A stretch of DNA of 64,000 bases from Bradyrhizobium sp. NFR13 (GTDB lineage: Bacteria > Pseudomonadota > Alphaproteobacteria > Rhizobiales > Xanthobacteraceae), in assembly GCF_900114605.1 (NCBI RefSeq), contig NZ_FOTP01000011.1, forward strand, positions 1 to 64,000. The letters run 5' to 3'. Below the pieces are notes generated by a model. That model worked only from the letters and a program-made list of their open reading frames with translations, did not search any database and was not told the DNA's origin. Positions 1-9,154 of this stretch are shown here, one piece after another (positions within the stretch are counted from its first letter, which is position 1; each line of letters starts with the position of its first letter). Made by a program: the position numbers and the translations under genes.

Positions 1-680
1 CCACGGCCCGAGATCGAGAACACGTCTTCCACCGGCATCAGGAACGGCTGGTCAACCGGACGCTCCGGCTGCGGGATGTAGCTGTCGACGTTCTTCATCA
101 GCTCCTGAATCGCATCGTGGCCGAGCGCACGGTTCGAGTCTTCGAGCGCAGCGAGCGCCGAACCCTTGACGATCGGAATGTCATCGCCCGGGAAGTCGTA
201 CTTCGACAGCAGTTCGCGGACTTCCATTTCCACGAGCTCGAGCAGTTCCGGATCGTCGACCATGTCGCACTTGTTCAGGAACACGACCAGCGCCGGCACG
301 CCGACCTGGCGGGCGAGCAGGATGTGCTCGCGGGTCTGCGGCATCGGGCCGTCGGCAGCCGACACGACCAGGATCGCGCCGTCCATCTGCGCGGCGCCGG
401 TGATCATGTTCTTCACATAGTCGGCGTGGCCGGGGCAGTCGACATGGGCGTAGTGGCGGTTGGCGGTCTCGTATTCGACGTGCGCGGTCGAGATGGTGAT
501 GCCGCGGGCCTTTTCTTCCGGCGCCTTGTCGATCTGGTCGTAAGCGGTGAACGACGCACCGCCCGTCTCGGCGAGCACCTTCGTGATCGCCGCCGTCAGC
601 GACGTCTTGCCGTGGTCAACGTGACCGATCGTACCAATGTTGCAGTGCGGCTTGTTACGTTCAAATTTTGCTTTGGCCAT
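1..680 (-). CDS. tuf: Elongation factor Tu, N-terminal 226 residues (runs off the window edge)
   Basis: EF-Tu is the GTPase that delivers aminoacyl-tRNA to the ribosome. The reading frame starts [12 protein letters not shown] at 680. It shows the P-loop [10 protein letters not shown] near residue 19, the switch region with [13 protein letters not shown], and the guanine-specificity motif NKCD near residue 136. An AGGTGG ribosome site lies just before the ATG. Only the G domain and the start of domain 2 are here; the rest lies beyond base 1. Nothing is unusual and identity is near certain. Confidence 0.98.
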   Translation of the reverse strand, partial: MAKAKFERNKPHCNIGTIGHVDHGKTSLTAAITKVLAETGGASFTAYDQIDKAPEEKARGITISTAHVEYETANRHYAHVDCPGHADYVKNMITGAAQMDGAILVVSAADGPMPQTREHILLARQVGVPALVVFLNKCDMVDDPELLELVEMEVRELLSKYDFPGDDIPIVKGSALAALEDSNRALGHDAIQELMKNVDSYIPQPERPVDQPFLMPVEDVFSISGR

Positions 681-854
681 AGATCCACCTGTTAAGCCAC
701 GCCCGTGCGCAGCACCAAACCGGCGGCTGGTTACAAGGGAAAACGGCCCTGTTCAAGCCCGAACTTCTGGGCCAAGCTCGTCCAACCATGCCGGCGAGCC
801 CCCTATGTAAGCCGGCAAATGACAAGATCAATCAAAGCACTATCGGGAGCCCCC

Positions 855-2096
855 ATGAACGCCCAAACTGCCGCAAAATACGCCATTTCCCTCGAGACCC
901 CTGAGCTGCCGCAGGCCCGGCCGGAAACGCTGGGATTGTCATCAAACCGTCTTCAAATCATGTCGGACGCGTTCAAGCGCGAGATCGACAAGGGGACCAC
1001 GCCGGGCGTCACCATGCTGGTCTCCCGCCGCGGCCAGATCGGCTATTTCGAGGCCTTCGGCAAGCAGACCCCGGACGGCGCCTCACCCAATTCTTCTATT
1101 CCAATGAGCCGCGACAGCCTGTTCCGCATCTTCTCGATGACCAAGCCGATCGTCTCGCTGGGCATCATGCAACTGGTCGAGGACGGTTACATCCTGCTCA
1201 ACGACCCCCTCGCCAAATACATCCCGGAATTCGCCGACACCAAGGTAGGCGTCGAGCGCAACGGCGCGCTTGAACTGGCGCTGCCGCTGCGTCCGATCAC
1301 CATCCAGGACCTGCTGCGCCACACCTCGGGCATTTCCTACGAGATCACGGGCAACGGCATGGTGCAGCGGATGTACCAGAAGTCGAACCTGCGCAATCGC
1401 GACATCACCAATGAAGAACACGCGAAGATCGTCGCCGGCCTGCCGCTGATCTGCCAGCCCGGCTCCGAGTGGAATTACAGCCGCTCCACCGACATTCTCG
1501 GCCGCGTCATCGAAGTCGTGTCCGGCAAGTCGCTCGGCTCCTATCTCACCGAGCGCATTCTCGCCCCGCTGCGGATGGCAGAGACCGGCTTCCACACAGC
1601 AAGCGCGAACAAGGACCGTATCGCCCAGCCCTTCCCCACCGATCCCTGGACCGGCGATAAAGTCGCGCTGTTCGATCCGCTGGAAATTCCGAAGATGGAA
1701 TCCGGTGGCGGCGGCCTCGTATCAAAGACGATGGACTATGCGCGCTTCTGCCAGATGCTGCTCAATGGCGGCACGCTGGATGGCAATCGCGTGATCGGCA
1801 GCCGCACGCTGCACTTGATGGCGTCCAATCACCTCAGCCCCAATGTGAAGCTGGAGACGCATCTCGTGCCGCCGGGCCACAGCTTCGGCCTCGGCTTCGC
1901 CGTGCGGACGGATGAGGGTCACGCGCCCTATGCGGGATCGAAGGGTCAGTTCTTCTGGAGCGGCGTCGCCGGTACGTTCTTCTGGATCGATCCGCAGGAA
2001 GAACTGTTCGCGGTGTTCATGTCGCAGGGTCCGGGCCAGCGGGAATATTTCAGGACGCTGATCCGGAGCCTGGTCTACGCGGCGGTGGAAGACTAG
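855..2096 (+). CDS. Serine hydrolase, beta-lactamase / family VIII esterase type
   Basis: A 413-residue protein of the class C beta-lactamase fold, a family that includes esterases and lipases acting through a serine nucleophile. The SxxK motif is SMTK with Ser94 and Lys97. The second motif Tyr sits in WNYSRS near residue 205. No clear signal peptide is seen, so it is probably cytosolic. The frame is open further upstream to 705, but the ATG at 855 fits the family's N-terminus (an upstream extension would begin in the leader region of the divergent tuf). Substrate is unknown. The nearest relatives I would expect are short-chain esterases rather than drug-hydrolysing beta-lactamases. Confidence 0.85.
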   Translation: MNAQTAAKYAISLETPELPQARPETLGLSSNRLQIMSDAFKREIDKGTTPGVTMLVSRRGQIGYFEAFGKQTPDGASPNSSIPMSRDSLFRIFSMTKPIVSLGIMQLVEDGYILLNDPLAKYIPEFADTKVGVERNGALELALPLRPITIQDLLRHTSGISYEITGNGMVQRMYQKSNLRNRDITNEEHAKIVAGLPLICQPGSEWNYSRSTDILGRVIEVVSGKSLGSYLTERILAPLRMAETGFHTASANKDRIAQPFPTDPWTGDKVALFDPLEIPKMESGGGGLVSKTMDYARFCQMLLNGGTLDGNRVIGSRTLHLMASNHLSPNVKLETHLVPPGHSFGLGFAVRTDEGHAPYAGSKGQFFWSGVAGTFFWIDPQEELFAVFMSQGPGQREYFRTLIRSLVYAAVED

Positions 2097-2189
2097 GACG
2101 CTCGACGAACAACACACTCGCCATTCCCCGCCACTCCAATGGAATGGCTGAGGATGAGCGTAAGTCGGCACAGGCGACTGAAGCTCAGA

Positions 2190-2286
2190 CCCGGAATCTC
2201 GACATGGCCTGGCGCTGTCGGAGACTCTCATGTCGAGATTCCGGGTTCGCATGCGCAAAGATGCGCACGCGCCCCGGAATGACAAC
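2190..2286. repeat. Intergenic palindromic repeat, copy 1
   Basis: Perfect 17-bp inverted arms (2190-2206 and 2229-2245, centred on CCGGAATCTCGACATG and its complement) are followed by GCGCCCCGGAATGAC. Related copies lie at 16742-16882 and 27940-28087. All sit between genes, so this is a dispersed REP/BOX-like element rather than a single-gene terminator. Confidence 0.75.
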
Positions 2287-2313
2287 GAAGCCGCGCGTTG
2301 CACAGCTTCGTTG

Positions 2314-3081
2314 TCAACTAATCGTCGCGCCGCCGTCGATCACCATGGTCTGGCCGGTCATGAAATTTCCGGCTGCCGAGCCCATAAACACCGCAGCGCC
2401 GGCGATCTCGTCGGGGATGCCGATGCGCAGCAGCGGCGAGCGCGCGGTGGACTTCTTCAGCGTATCTGGATCGTCCCACAGCGCCTTGGCAAAATCGGTC
2501 TTGATCAGGCCCGGCGCGATGCAGTTCACGCGGATATTCTGCGGCCCGTATTCGCAGGCGAGATTGCGCGCGAGCTGCATGTCCGCCGCCTTCGACACGC
2601 AATAGGCGCCGATGGTCGTCGAGCCCTTCAGGCCGCCGATAGATGAGACGATGATGATCGAGCCGTCCTTGCGCGCGATCATCTCCGGCACCACCATCGA
2701 GATCAGCCAGTTATTGGCGACGATGTTGTTGCTCAGGATCTTGCTGAACTGATCGTCGGAGATGCCTGCCAGCGGCCCGTAATACGGGTTCGACGCAGCA
2801 TTGCACACCAACACGTCGATCTTGCCGAACGCCTTCCTGCTTTCGTCGACGAGGTTCTGCAGGTTTTCCTTGCTTGAGATATTCGCGGCGATGGCTACCG
2901 CAGTCCCCGCGCCGAACTGCGCGTTGATCTCCTTCGCCACCTCGTCGCAGACATCCTGCTTGCGCGACGAGATCACCACCTTGGCGCCGTGCTCGGCCAT
3001 GCGTTCGGCAATGGCGCGGCCGATGCCACGCGTCGAGCCGGTGATGACGGCGACTTTTCCGGTCATGTCGAACAGGTTCAT
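2314..3081 (-). CDS. SDR family NAD(P)-dependent oxidoreductase
   Basis: A classical short-chain dehydrogenase of 255 residues. The nucleotide-binding TGSTRGIG motif is at about residue 14, NAAS at 94-97, and the catalytic triad is Ser147, Tyr160, Lys164 (YCVSK). Family members oxidise alcohols or reduce ketones in the cytosol; the substrate here cannot be told. The C-terminal GQTMVIDGG ending is typical of FabG-like members. It lies on the same strand as the histidine phosphatase upstream but is separated from it by a repeat element, so co-transcription is uncertain. Confidence 0.9.
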   Translation of the reverse strand: MNLFDMTGKVAVITGSTRGIGRAIAERMAEHGAKVVISSRKQDVCDEVAKEINAQFGAGTAVAIAANISSKENLQNLVDESRKAFGKIDVLVCNAASNPYYGPLAGISDDQFSKILSNNIVANNWLISMVVPEMIARKDGSIIIVSSIGGLKGSTTIGAYCVSKAADMQLARNLACEYGPQNIRVNCIAPGLIKTDFAKALWDDPDTLKKSTARSPLLRIGIPDEIAGAAVFMGSAAGNFMTGQTMVIDGGATIS

Positions 3082-3142
3082 GTGTGTTTCTCCCTAAATG
3101 TTGATTGTTTGAGTTTCTGTAATTTCAGTAGCGTGCTGTCGT

Positions 3143-3254
3143 CCCCTCGCCCCGCCCTTAGCGGGGAGAGGGCTAGGGAGAGGGTGCCTCCGCACACTCC
3201 GGAGCACGCGGAGAGCCCCTCTCCCTGACCCTCTCCCGCAAGCGAGAGAGGGGA
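3143..3254. repeat. CCCTCTCC-type intergenic repeat
   Basis: This stretch is made of CCCCTCGCCCCG, GCGGGGAGAGGG, CCCCTCTCCCTGACC and GCGAGAGAGGGG blocks that can fold on each other. It fills the gap between two genes. A related sequence occurs at 17518-17676. I recognise it as a dispersed low-complexity repeat of this bacterial group (from memory). It does not look coding, although short frames run through it. Confidence 0.6.
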
Positions 3255-3258
3255 CACA

Positions 3259-4002
3259 TCATGCGAGCTTTGTCGCCGACGGCCCGACTTCCGGTCCCGC
3301 TGGCTGATGCATTGCTGCATGCGAGGGATCGGCGATCCATGGCTGCTGGTTGACCATCGGAATGCGCCAGCCGCTGTGACCGTCGCTGGCGAGATGATCG
3401 AGCCGCGTCACCGAACAATTGTCGATGGTGAAAGCGAGACCGCGATCCGGCTGATCGTTGAGCGCAAGCCCGATCGCCGCCTTGATCGTGCCACCATGCG
3501 CCACCGCGACGATGTCCTTGCCGGCGTGCTCGGCATTGATGCGTTCGATGCCGCGGCGGACGCGGTTGTAGAGATCCATGAAGCTTTCGCCATTCGGCGA
3601 TGGCTCGTCGATGGGCGCAAACCAGTAGCTGCCGACATTGATGGGACGGCTGGCGAAGAACGCGGCGCGGTTCATGCCCTGCCAGTCGCCGAGATGCTGT
3701 TCGGCGAAATCGGTTTCATGCGGCATCGTGTCGGGTTTTGGAAAGCCCGCGGCCCAGATGGCGCTTGCGGTCTGATGCGTGCGTTTCAGATTGCTGGAGA
3801 ACCACACGGCATTGCGCGGCAGGATCTTGCTGACGGCGCTGAACACCACAGTGTCGCTGCAGTCGCAGTCCATGTCCTTCTGGCCGTAGATGTTGCCGCC
3901 GTCCCCCCGCACCGGTGCGTGTCGCACCCACCACCACCGCGTCGCCGTCGCACCCTGTGGGACTGTATGCTGCGCCACGAACGGTTTCTCGGCGTTGGAC
4001 AT
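3259..4002 (-). CDS. Histidine phosphatase family protein (phosphoglycerate mutase-like)
   Basis: A 247-residue protein of the branch-1 histidine phosphatase superfamily. The phospho-acceptor motif reads VRHAP in place of the usual RHG. LKRTHQTA carries the second arginine, ETDFAEQHLGDWQG the acidic residue, and VAHGGTIKA the second histidine, so the catalytic core is intact. The substrate is unknown; relatives act on phosphosugars or cobalamin intermediates. I chose the ATG at 4002 because GAAGGG sits 8 bases upstream, whereas the GTG at 4011 overlaps that site. Confidence 0.85.
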   Translation of the reverse strand: MSNAEKPFVAQHTVPQGATATRWWWVRHAPVRGDGGNIYGQKDMDCDCSDTVVFSAVSKILPRNAVWFSSNLKRTHQTASAIWAAGFPKPDTMPHETDFAEQHLGDWQGMNRAAFFASRPINVGSYWFAPIDEPSPNGESFMDLYNRVRRGIERINAEHAGKDIVAVAHGGTIKAAIGLALNDQPDRGLAFTIDNCSVTRLDHLASDGHSGWRIPMVNQQPWIADPSHAAMHQPAGPEVGPSATKLA

Positions 4003-4168
4003 CGTGACCACCCTTCAATACTGTTTCATGTGTCGTACGTCAGAGCGCGCAATGCCTCAAGCGTAGACTGACGCAGGACATTGAACACGTCGAATTTGAA
4101 TTCCATGCGGCGGTACACCGCACAAAAAAACGTCAGCGAAATAGACAGAATTGGTCAGGGAGAATCGT

Positions 4169-4954
4169 ATGGGCCGCCTCAACGGAAAATCCGTCATCAT
4201 CACCGGCGCAGGCAGCGGCATCGGCCGCGCCGCAGCGCAACTGTTTGCGAAGGAAGGCGCGAAGCTCATCATCGTCGACCGTAGCGAGAGCGTGCATGAG
4301 ACCGCGAAACTCGTGAGCGACGCAGGCGGCACCATCGAGGCGGTGACCGCCGATGCCGGTTCCGAGAGCGACGTGAAAGCCTTCATCGACAAGGCCGTGT
4401 CCAAATACGGCAAGCTCGACGCGATCTGGGCCAATGCCGGCGTGTCGGGCGGCCTCGTGCCGCTGCTGGAACAGACCGTCGAACAATGGCAGGAAATCCT
4501 GCGCATCAATCTGATCGGGCCGTTCCTCGCGATCAAGCATTCCATGCCGCATATGGTGAAACAGGGCCACGGCTCGATCGTCCTCACCGCCTCTGTCGCA
4601 GGCCTGAAGTCCGGTGCATCCGGTCATCCCTATGCGTCCAGCAAGGCCGGCGTCATCAGCCTGGTGCAGACTACGGCCTATTCGCTCTCCGGCACCGGCG
4701 TGCGCATCAATGCCGTGTGCCCCGGCCTGATCGAGACCGGCATGACCAAGCCGATCTTCGACAACGCCAAGGAGCGCGGCACGCAGGGCAAGATCGGCCA
4801 GCTTAATCCGCTGAAGCGCGCCGGCCAGCCGCATGAGCTCGCGGCGATGGGATTGTTTCTGGCGAGCGACGAAGCATCCTATGTGAACGGCCAGGCCATC
4901 CCGGTCGACGGTGGCCTGACCGCGTCGATGCCTTATGCGGGCAAGCCGATTTGA
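4169..4954 (+). CDS. SDR family NAD(P)-dependent oxidoreductase
   Basis: A 261-residue short-chain dehydrogenase. TGAGSGIG is at residues 12-19, NAG at 89-91, and the catalytic residues are Ser142, Tyr155, Lys159 (YASSK). It is probably NAD-dependent, since an Asp (VDRSE) ends beta-2. The ATG at 4169 follows CAGGGAGA; a TTG 18 bases earlier lacks a ribosome site. It converges on the EamA genes, with a hairpin between them. Substrate unknown. Confidence 0.9.
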   Translation: MGRLNGKSVIITGAGSGIGRAAAQLFAKEGAKLIIVDRSESVHETAKLVSDAGGTIEAVTADAGSESDVKAFIDKAVSKYGKLDAIWANAGVSGGLVPLLEQTVEQWQEILRINLIGPFLAIKHSMPHMVKQGHGSIVLTASVAGLKSGASGHPYASSKAGVISLVQTTAYSLSGTGVRINAVCPGLIETGMTKPIFDNAKERGTQGKIGQLNPLKRAGQPHELAAMGLFLASDEASYVNGQAIPVDGGLTASMPYAGKPI

Positions 4955-4965
4955 GTTGCATCACT

Positions 4966-4991
4966 GTAGCGCGGCGCAATCGCCGCGCTAC
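4966..4991. terminator. Hairpin between convergent genes
   Basis: An 11-bp perfect stem, GTAGCGCGGCG / CGCCGCGCTAC, with a CAAT loop between two convergent genes; it overlaps the stop codon of the EamA gene at 4988. No long U tract follows on either strand, so termination by it alone is uncertain. Confidence 0.5.
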
Positions 4992-5899
4992 ACGCCATCC
5001 GGCGGAGCGTTGGACGAATTCGCTGCCAGCAAACGGTCGCGGACACGCTCGCGATGAAATGTGTAGATGCCGGACAGCACGATGACGCTCGCGCCGAGCA
5101 CCATCATGGCGTCGGGCACCTCGCCGAAGACCAGATAGCCCAGCAGCATCGCGTAGAGCATCTGCGAATAGCGCATTGGCGCAACCGACGAGACGTCGCC
5201 GACACGCAGCGCAAGGATGACGCACTGGAAGCCGATCAGCGTCATCACTGCCGCCAGCGCAAGCAGCGCGAGCGCATGAAAGGATGGTGCGCGCCAGTCG
5301 CCATGCATCACGGTCAGCGCCGCGCCCGCCAGCGTCACCGCAACGGCGGTTAGAAAGGTGACGAACAGTGTCGGGATGTCGGCCGGTATCCGCTTGGTGA
5401 CGAGATCGCGCGTGGCGTAGAACAACACCGACAGCAGCGCCACCAAAGTGAACTGGCTGAAACCCTCGGCGCCCGGCCGCACGATGATCAGCACGCCGAC
5501 GAAGCCCGCGGCAATCGCCAGCCACCGCCGCCACCCCACCGGCTCGCCCAGGATCAGCACCGCACCGCAAGTCATCACCAGCGGCAGCGATTGAACGATG
5601 GCCGTCACATTCGCCAGCGGCAGATAGGACACCGCCAGCAGGAACAACGCCGAGCCGCCGATCTCCCCGCAGATGCGCAGCGACACCGGCCATGCGAGCA
5701 GCACGCGTAACGGCCGCAGCGCGCCCTGATGCGCCGCGAGCGCACCGATCAGCACGCTGGCAAATAGCCCGCGCAACATCATCACCTGACTGAAATGCAT
5801 CTGCACGGTCAGAAATTTGGCAATGGCGTCGTTGACGCTGAAACTTGCCATGGAGACAGCCATCAGCAGGCTGCCGCGCAGATTGGGAGAGAGAGGCAA
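4988..5899 (-). CDS. EamA-family (DMT) transporter, paralogue 1 of 3
   Basis: About 303 residues, ten predicted membrane helices in two EamA repeats. DMT proteins of this type export small metabolites or amino acids across the inner membrane. It is clearly homologous to the next two genes over its whole length, from SPNLRGS at the N-terminus to VIVLSGIYTFHRERVR. The TTG start at 5899, preceded by AGGA, aligns with the ATG starts of the paralogues; a longer TTG start at 5947 would add 16 residues absent from them. It is the last gene of the tandem set. Confidence 0.85.
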   Translation of the reverse strand: MPLSPNLRGSLLMAVSMASFSVNDAIAKFLTVQMHFSQVMMLRGLFASVLIGALAAHQGALRPLRVLLAWPVSLRICGEIGGSALFLLAVSYLPLANVTAIVQSLPLVMTCGAVLILGEPVGWRRWLAIAAGFVGVLIIVRPGAEGFSQFTLVALLSVLFYATRDLVTKRIPADIPTLFVTFLTAVAVTLAGAALTVMHGDWRAPSFHALALLALAAVMTLIGFQCVILALRVGDVSSVAPMRYSQMLYAMLLGYLVFGEVPDAMMVLGASVIVLSGIYTFHRERVRDRLLAANSSNAPPDGV

Positions 5900-6078
5900 A
5901 ACAATCCTGGGTGAGTACGAGCCGAGCAAACAGGCTGAGCAGAGCAAGACTCAGGCCAGATGATTGCGCGTCATCTGCACCAAAACGGACAAGCGAGCCA
6001 GATGACTCACGCGTCCCTGCCATTCACTATGCGCTGGCCTGATGTCGCTCTGACCGTCCTCTTCAGGGAAGGGGCAGT

Positions 6079-6996
6079 TCACAACCCCTCCGTCGGCAGC
6101 GCGGATGCCTTCGCCGATACGAGTTGCTGGCGATTACGGATGCGCTCGCGATGGAACGCATAGAGACCTGAGGCCACGATCACCGATGCGCCGAGGATCA
6201 TCGCCGCATCGGGGGCATCGCCAAAGATGAGATAGCCCAGCAGCATCGCCCACAGCAGCTGCGTGTAGCGAAACGGCGCCACCGCGGAGATGTCCCCGGC
6301 CCGCAGCGCCATGATCACGCATTGATAGCCGATCAGCACCAGCACGGCGGCGAGCAATAGCAGCGCCAACGCGTCGTTCGACGGCGGTGTCCAGCCGCCG
6401 AGCGGCACCATGATCGCACCACCGACGACGGCAACGACGCAGGTGGTCAGCAGCGTCACGAACAGCGACGGGATCTCCTTCGGAATCCGGCTCGTGGCGA
6501 GATCGCGGATCATGCAGAAGCCGACGGAGATCATCGCCAGCAGCGAGAACTGATTGAAGCCTTGCACCCCCGGGCGTACCACGATCAGCACGCCGATGAA
6601 TCCGGCGAGGATCGCCGCCCAGCGGCGCCAACCGACGGGCTCGCCGAAAACCACTGCCGCGCCGAGCGTGATCGCCAGCGGCAGCGACTGGAAGATCGCC
6701 GATGTGTTGGCGAGCGGCAGATAAGTGATAGAGGCGAGGAACGTGACCGTGCCGCCGATCTCGCCGAACACCCGCAGCGCCACCGGAAGCCTGAACAGGA
6801 TGCTCACGGGCCGCAACGCCCGCTGATAATAGGCAAGCCCGAACACCAAAACGCCTGCGATGATGCCGCGCACCAGCATCACCTGGCCGAAATTCATCTG
6901 CGCGGTGAGAAATTTCGTGACGGCGTCATTCAGGCTGAAGCCGGCCATGGCCACAGCCATCAGCACGCTGCCGCGAAGATTGGGAGAGAGAGCCAT
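6079..6996 (-). CDS. EamA-family (DMT) transporter, paralogue 2 of 3
   Basis: A 305-residue integral membrane protein with two EamA repeats and about ten helices. It begins MALSPNLRGSVLMAVAMAGF, matching its neighbours, and ends with HRERIRNRQQLVSAK. It lies 17 bp downstream of paralogue 3 and 179 bp upstream of paralogue 1, all in the same direction, so the first two are likely co-transcribed. Substrate unknown; export of amino acids or other small polar solutes is the family norm. Confidence 0.87.
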   Translation of the reverse strand: MALSPNLRGSVLMAVAMAGFSLNDAVTKFLTAQMNFGQVMLVRGIIAGVLVFGLAYYQRALRPVSILFRLPVALRVFGEIGGTVTFLASITYLPLANTSAIFQSLPLAITLGAAVVFGEPVGWRRWAAILAGFIGVLIVVRPGVQGFNQFSLLAMISVGFCMIRDLATSRIPKEIPSLFVTLLTTCVVAVVGGAIMVPLGGWTPPSNDALALLLLAAVLVLIGYQCVIMALRAGDISAVAPFRYTQLLWAMLLGYLIFGDAPDAAMILGASVIVASGLYAFHRERIRNRQQLVSAKASALPTEGL

Positions 6997-7013
6997 GTTT
7001 TACGCCTTCGCCA

Positions 7014-7931
7014 TCACAGCCGGTCCACCGGCATGCTGGATACCTTGGCGGCCAGCAGCAGTTCGCGATTCTGGATGCGCTCGCGCTGGAACGCATACAG
7101 GCCGGACGCCACGATAACCGAGGCGCCGAGGATCATGGCGCCATCGGGCCTGTCGCCGAACATCAGATAGCCGAGCAGCATGGCCCAGAGCAGTTGCGTG
7201 TAACGGAACGGCGCGACAGCGGAGATATCACCAACGCGCAGCGCCATGATCACGCATTGATAGCCGATCAGCACCAGCACCGCGGCCACTGCCAGCAGCA
7301 GGAGCGCTGAAGCCGACGGCTCGGCCCAGCCGCCAAGCGGGACCATCAGCCCGCCTCCGACCAGCGTCATCACGACGGTCGTCAGCAGCGTCACGAAGAG
7401 CGCAGGAATATCCGCCGGAATTTTCTTGGTCGCGAGATCACGCAGCGCATAGAACGCGACCGCGCCGAGCGCCAGCAAGGTGAACTGGTTGAAGCCCGCC
7501 GCGCCCGGCCGCACGATGATCAGGACGCCGGCAAAGCCCGCGGTGATCGCCAGCCAGCGGCGCCAGCCGACCCGCTCGCCGAGGATCAACACCGCGCCGA
7601 GCGTAATCGCCAGCGGCTGCGACAGAATGATCGCGGCCACATTGGCCAGCGGCAGATGCGTGATGGCCTGCAGAAACAGAACAGTGCCGCCGACCTCGCC
7701 TATGATGCGCAGCGCCACCGGCGCCGCGAACAGCACGCGTAGCGGTCGCAGCGCTCCGCGATGCGCTGCCAATGCAGCAATCAGCAGGCTCGCAACGATG
7801 CCGCGCAGCAGCACCAACTGCCCGAAATTCATCTGTGCGAGCAGGAATTTGGACATCGCGTCGGTGACGCTGAAGCTGGCCATGGCGGCGGCCATCAACA
7901 GGCTGCCGTGAAGATTGGGAGAGAGCCCCAC
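7014..7931 (-). CDS. EamA-family (DMT) transporter, paralogue 3 of 3 (first transcribed)
   Basis: A 305-residue protein with the same ten-helix, two-repeat architecture as the two genes below it (MGLSPNLHGSLLMAAAMASF at the start; GEVGGTVLFLQAITHLPLANV and LWAMLLGYLMFGDRPDGAMI shared almost word for word). It is the promoter-proximal gene of the set. Because all three keep full length and no frame damage, the duplicates are likely functional and may differ in substrate. Confidence 0.87.
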   Translation of the reverse strand: MGLSPNLHGSLLMAAAMASFSVTDAMSKFLLAQMNFGQLVLLRGIVASLLIAALAAHRGALRPLRVLFAAPVALRIIGEVGGTVLFLQAITHLPLANVAAIILSQPLAITLGAVLILGERVGWRRWLAITAGFAGVLIIVRPGAAGFNQFTLLALGAVAFYALRDLATKKIPADIPALFVTLLTTVVMTLVGGGLMVPLGGWAEPSASALLLLAVAAVLVLIGYQCVIMALRVGDISAVAPFRYTQLLWAMLLGYLMFGDRPDGAMILGASVIVASGLYAFQRERIQNRELLLAAKVSSMPVDRL

Positions 7932-8030
7932 GTGCGTTTCCAGGTCGATCGTAGCGGCAGCAATTCCCAGCGGCCGGCCCTTCTTGGCGGGGCATCTTGA
8001 AGGCGATCACAAAGCTGAAGCGATCATGAG

Positions 8031-8060
8031 AAAGGCGCGATCCATCGACTGGATCGCGCC
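8031..8060 (-). terminator. Terminator of the acyl-CoA dehydrogenase / phosphotransferase operon
   Basis: An 11-bp perfect stem (GGCGCGATCCA / TGGATCGCGCC) with a 5-base loop starts 10 bases past the phosphotransferase stop codon. On the minus strand it is followed by TTTCT, a short U-rich tail. Confidence 0.65.
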
Positions 8061-8070
8061 GCGTTATCGT

Positions 8071-9132
8071 CTATTTCGCGCCGGCGAGCTGCGCGTATTT
8101 CCACGAGGCCTGCGCCAGCGGCACGGTGCGCTTGGCGGATTCCATTGCCTTGGCTGACGACGCGGTGCCGTCGCGAACGCGGCCGGCGATGCCCTGCAGA
8201 ATGCCGGTGAGCCGGAACAGGTTGTAGCAATAGTACCAGTTGAGGTCCGGCACGGTCTTGCGGCCGGCATAGTCGCAATAGATCTTCGCGGCCTCATCCA
8301 TGGTGGGAATGTTGAGCGCCTTGAAGTCGAGCCCATCGAGGCCCGGCATGATCCACTGCATCAAGAGATAGGTGAAGTCGGCCATCGGATCGCCCAATGT
8401 CGACAGCTCCCAATCCAGAACCGCCTGCACCTTCGGCTGCGTGGCGTTGAACACCATGTTGTCGATGCGATAGTCGCCATGCACCACCGACACCCGCTCC
8501 TGCTCCGGAACGGTGGTCGGCAGCCACTCGATCAGCCGTTCCATTTCCGGAATGAGCTGCGTCTCGGAAGCGCGGTACTGCTTGGTCCAGCGATCGACCT
8601 GGCGCGCAAAGTAATTGCCGGGACGGCCGAAGTCACCCAGCCCGATCTTCTCCGGATCGTAGCTGTGCAGTTGCGCCAGTGTTTCGATCTTCGCCGTGAA
8701 GATCGCGCGGCGGTCTTCCTTCGGCACCGATGGCAGCGCCGGATCCCAGAAGATCCGGCCATCTTCCATCGACATGATGTAGAACGCCGAACCGATGACG
8801 GCGTCATCGGTGCAGAGTGCGTAGGCCTTGGCGACCGGGAAGCCCTGCTTGCCGAGCGCCGCGATCACCTTGTATTCGCGATCGACGGCATGCGCCGATG
8901 GCAGAAGCTTGCCGAACGGCTTGCGCCGCATCACGTAGGATTGCTTCGGCGTATTCAGCCGATAGGTCGGGTTGCTTTGTCCGCCCTTGAACTGCAGGAC
9001 GGTCAGCGGCCCCTCATAGCCTTCCACATGCTCGCGCATCCAGGCCTCGAGGCTCATCTCGTCGAAGCGATGCCGCTCCTCCACAGGCCTCGTGCCGTTA
9101 TACTCGTCGTCGCGCTTCACACCATCGGTCAC
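8071..9132 (-). CDS. Phosphotransferase family protein (APH / ACAD10-like kinase)
   Basis: A 353-residue aminoglycoside-phosphotransferase-fold kinase. The Brenner motif is HGDYRIDN, followed by the metal-binding DWELSTLGDP. FKGGQSNPTYRL forms the nucleotide loop. In animals this domain is fused to an acyl-CoA dehydrogenase (ACAD10/11), where it phosphorylates 4-hydroxyacyl-CoA; bacterial neighbours often pair the two genes as here. It lies 22 bp downstream of an acyl-CoA dehydrogenase on the same strand. By inference it acts on a hydroxy-acyl-CoA rather than a drug. Confidence 0.87.
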   Translation of the reverse strand: MTDGVKRDDEYNGTRPVEERHRFDEMSLEAWMREHVEGYEGPLTVLQFKGGQSNPTYRLNTPKQSYVMRRKPFGKLLPSAHAVDREYKVIAALGKQGFPVAKAYALCTDDAVIGSAFYIMSMEDGRIFWDPALPSVPKEDRRAIFTAKIETLAQLHSYDPEKIGLGDFGRPGNYFARQVDRWTKQYRASETQLIPEMERLIEWLPTTVPEQERVSVVHGDYRIDNMVFNATQPKVQAVLDWELSTLGDPMADFTYLLMQWIMPGLDGLDFKALNIPTMDEAAKIYCDYAGRKTVPDLNWYYCYNLFRLTGILQGIAGRVRDGTASSAKAMESAKRTVPLAQASWKYAQLAGAK

Positions 9133-9154
9133 GTCAGTCTCCGCTTAGCGTTTC

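Noticed and set aside
855-2096. Antibiotic-resistance beta-lactamase
   Set aside because: Lack of signal peptide and overall family VIII esterase character make a periplasmic drug-hydrolysing role unlikely.
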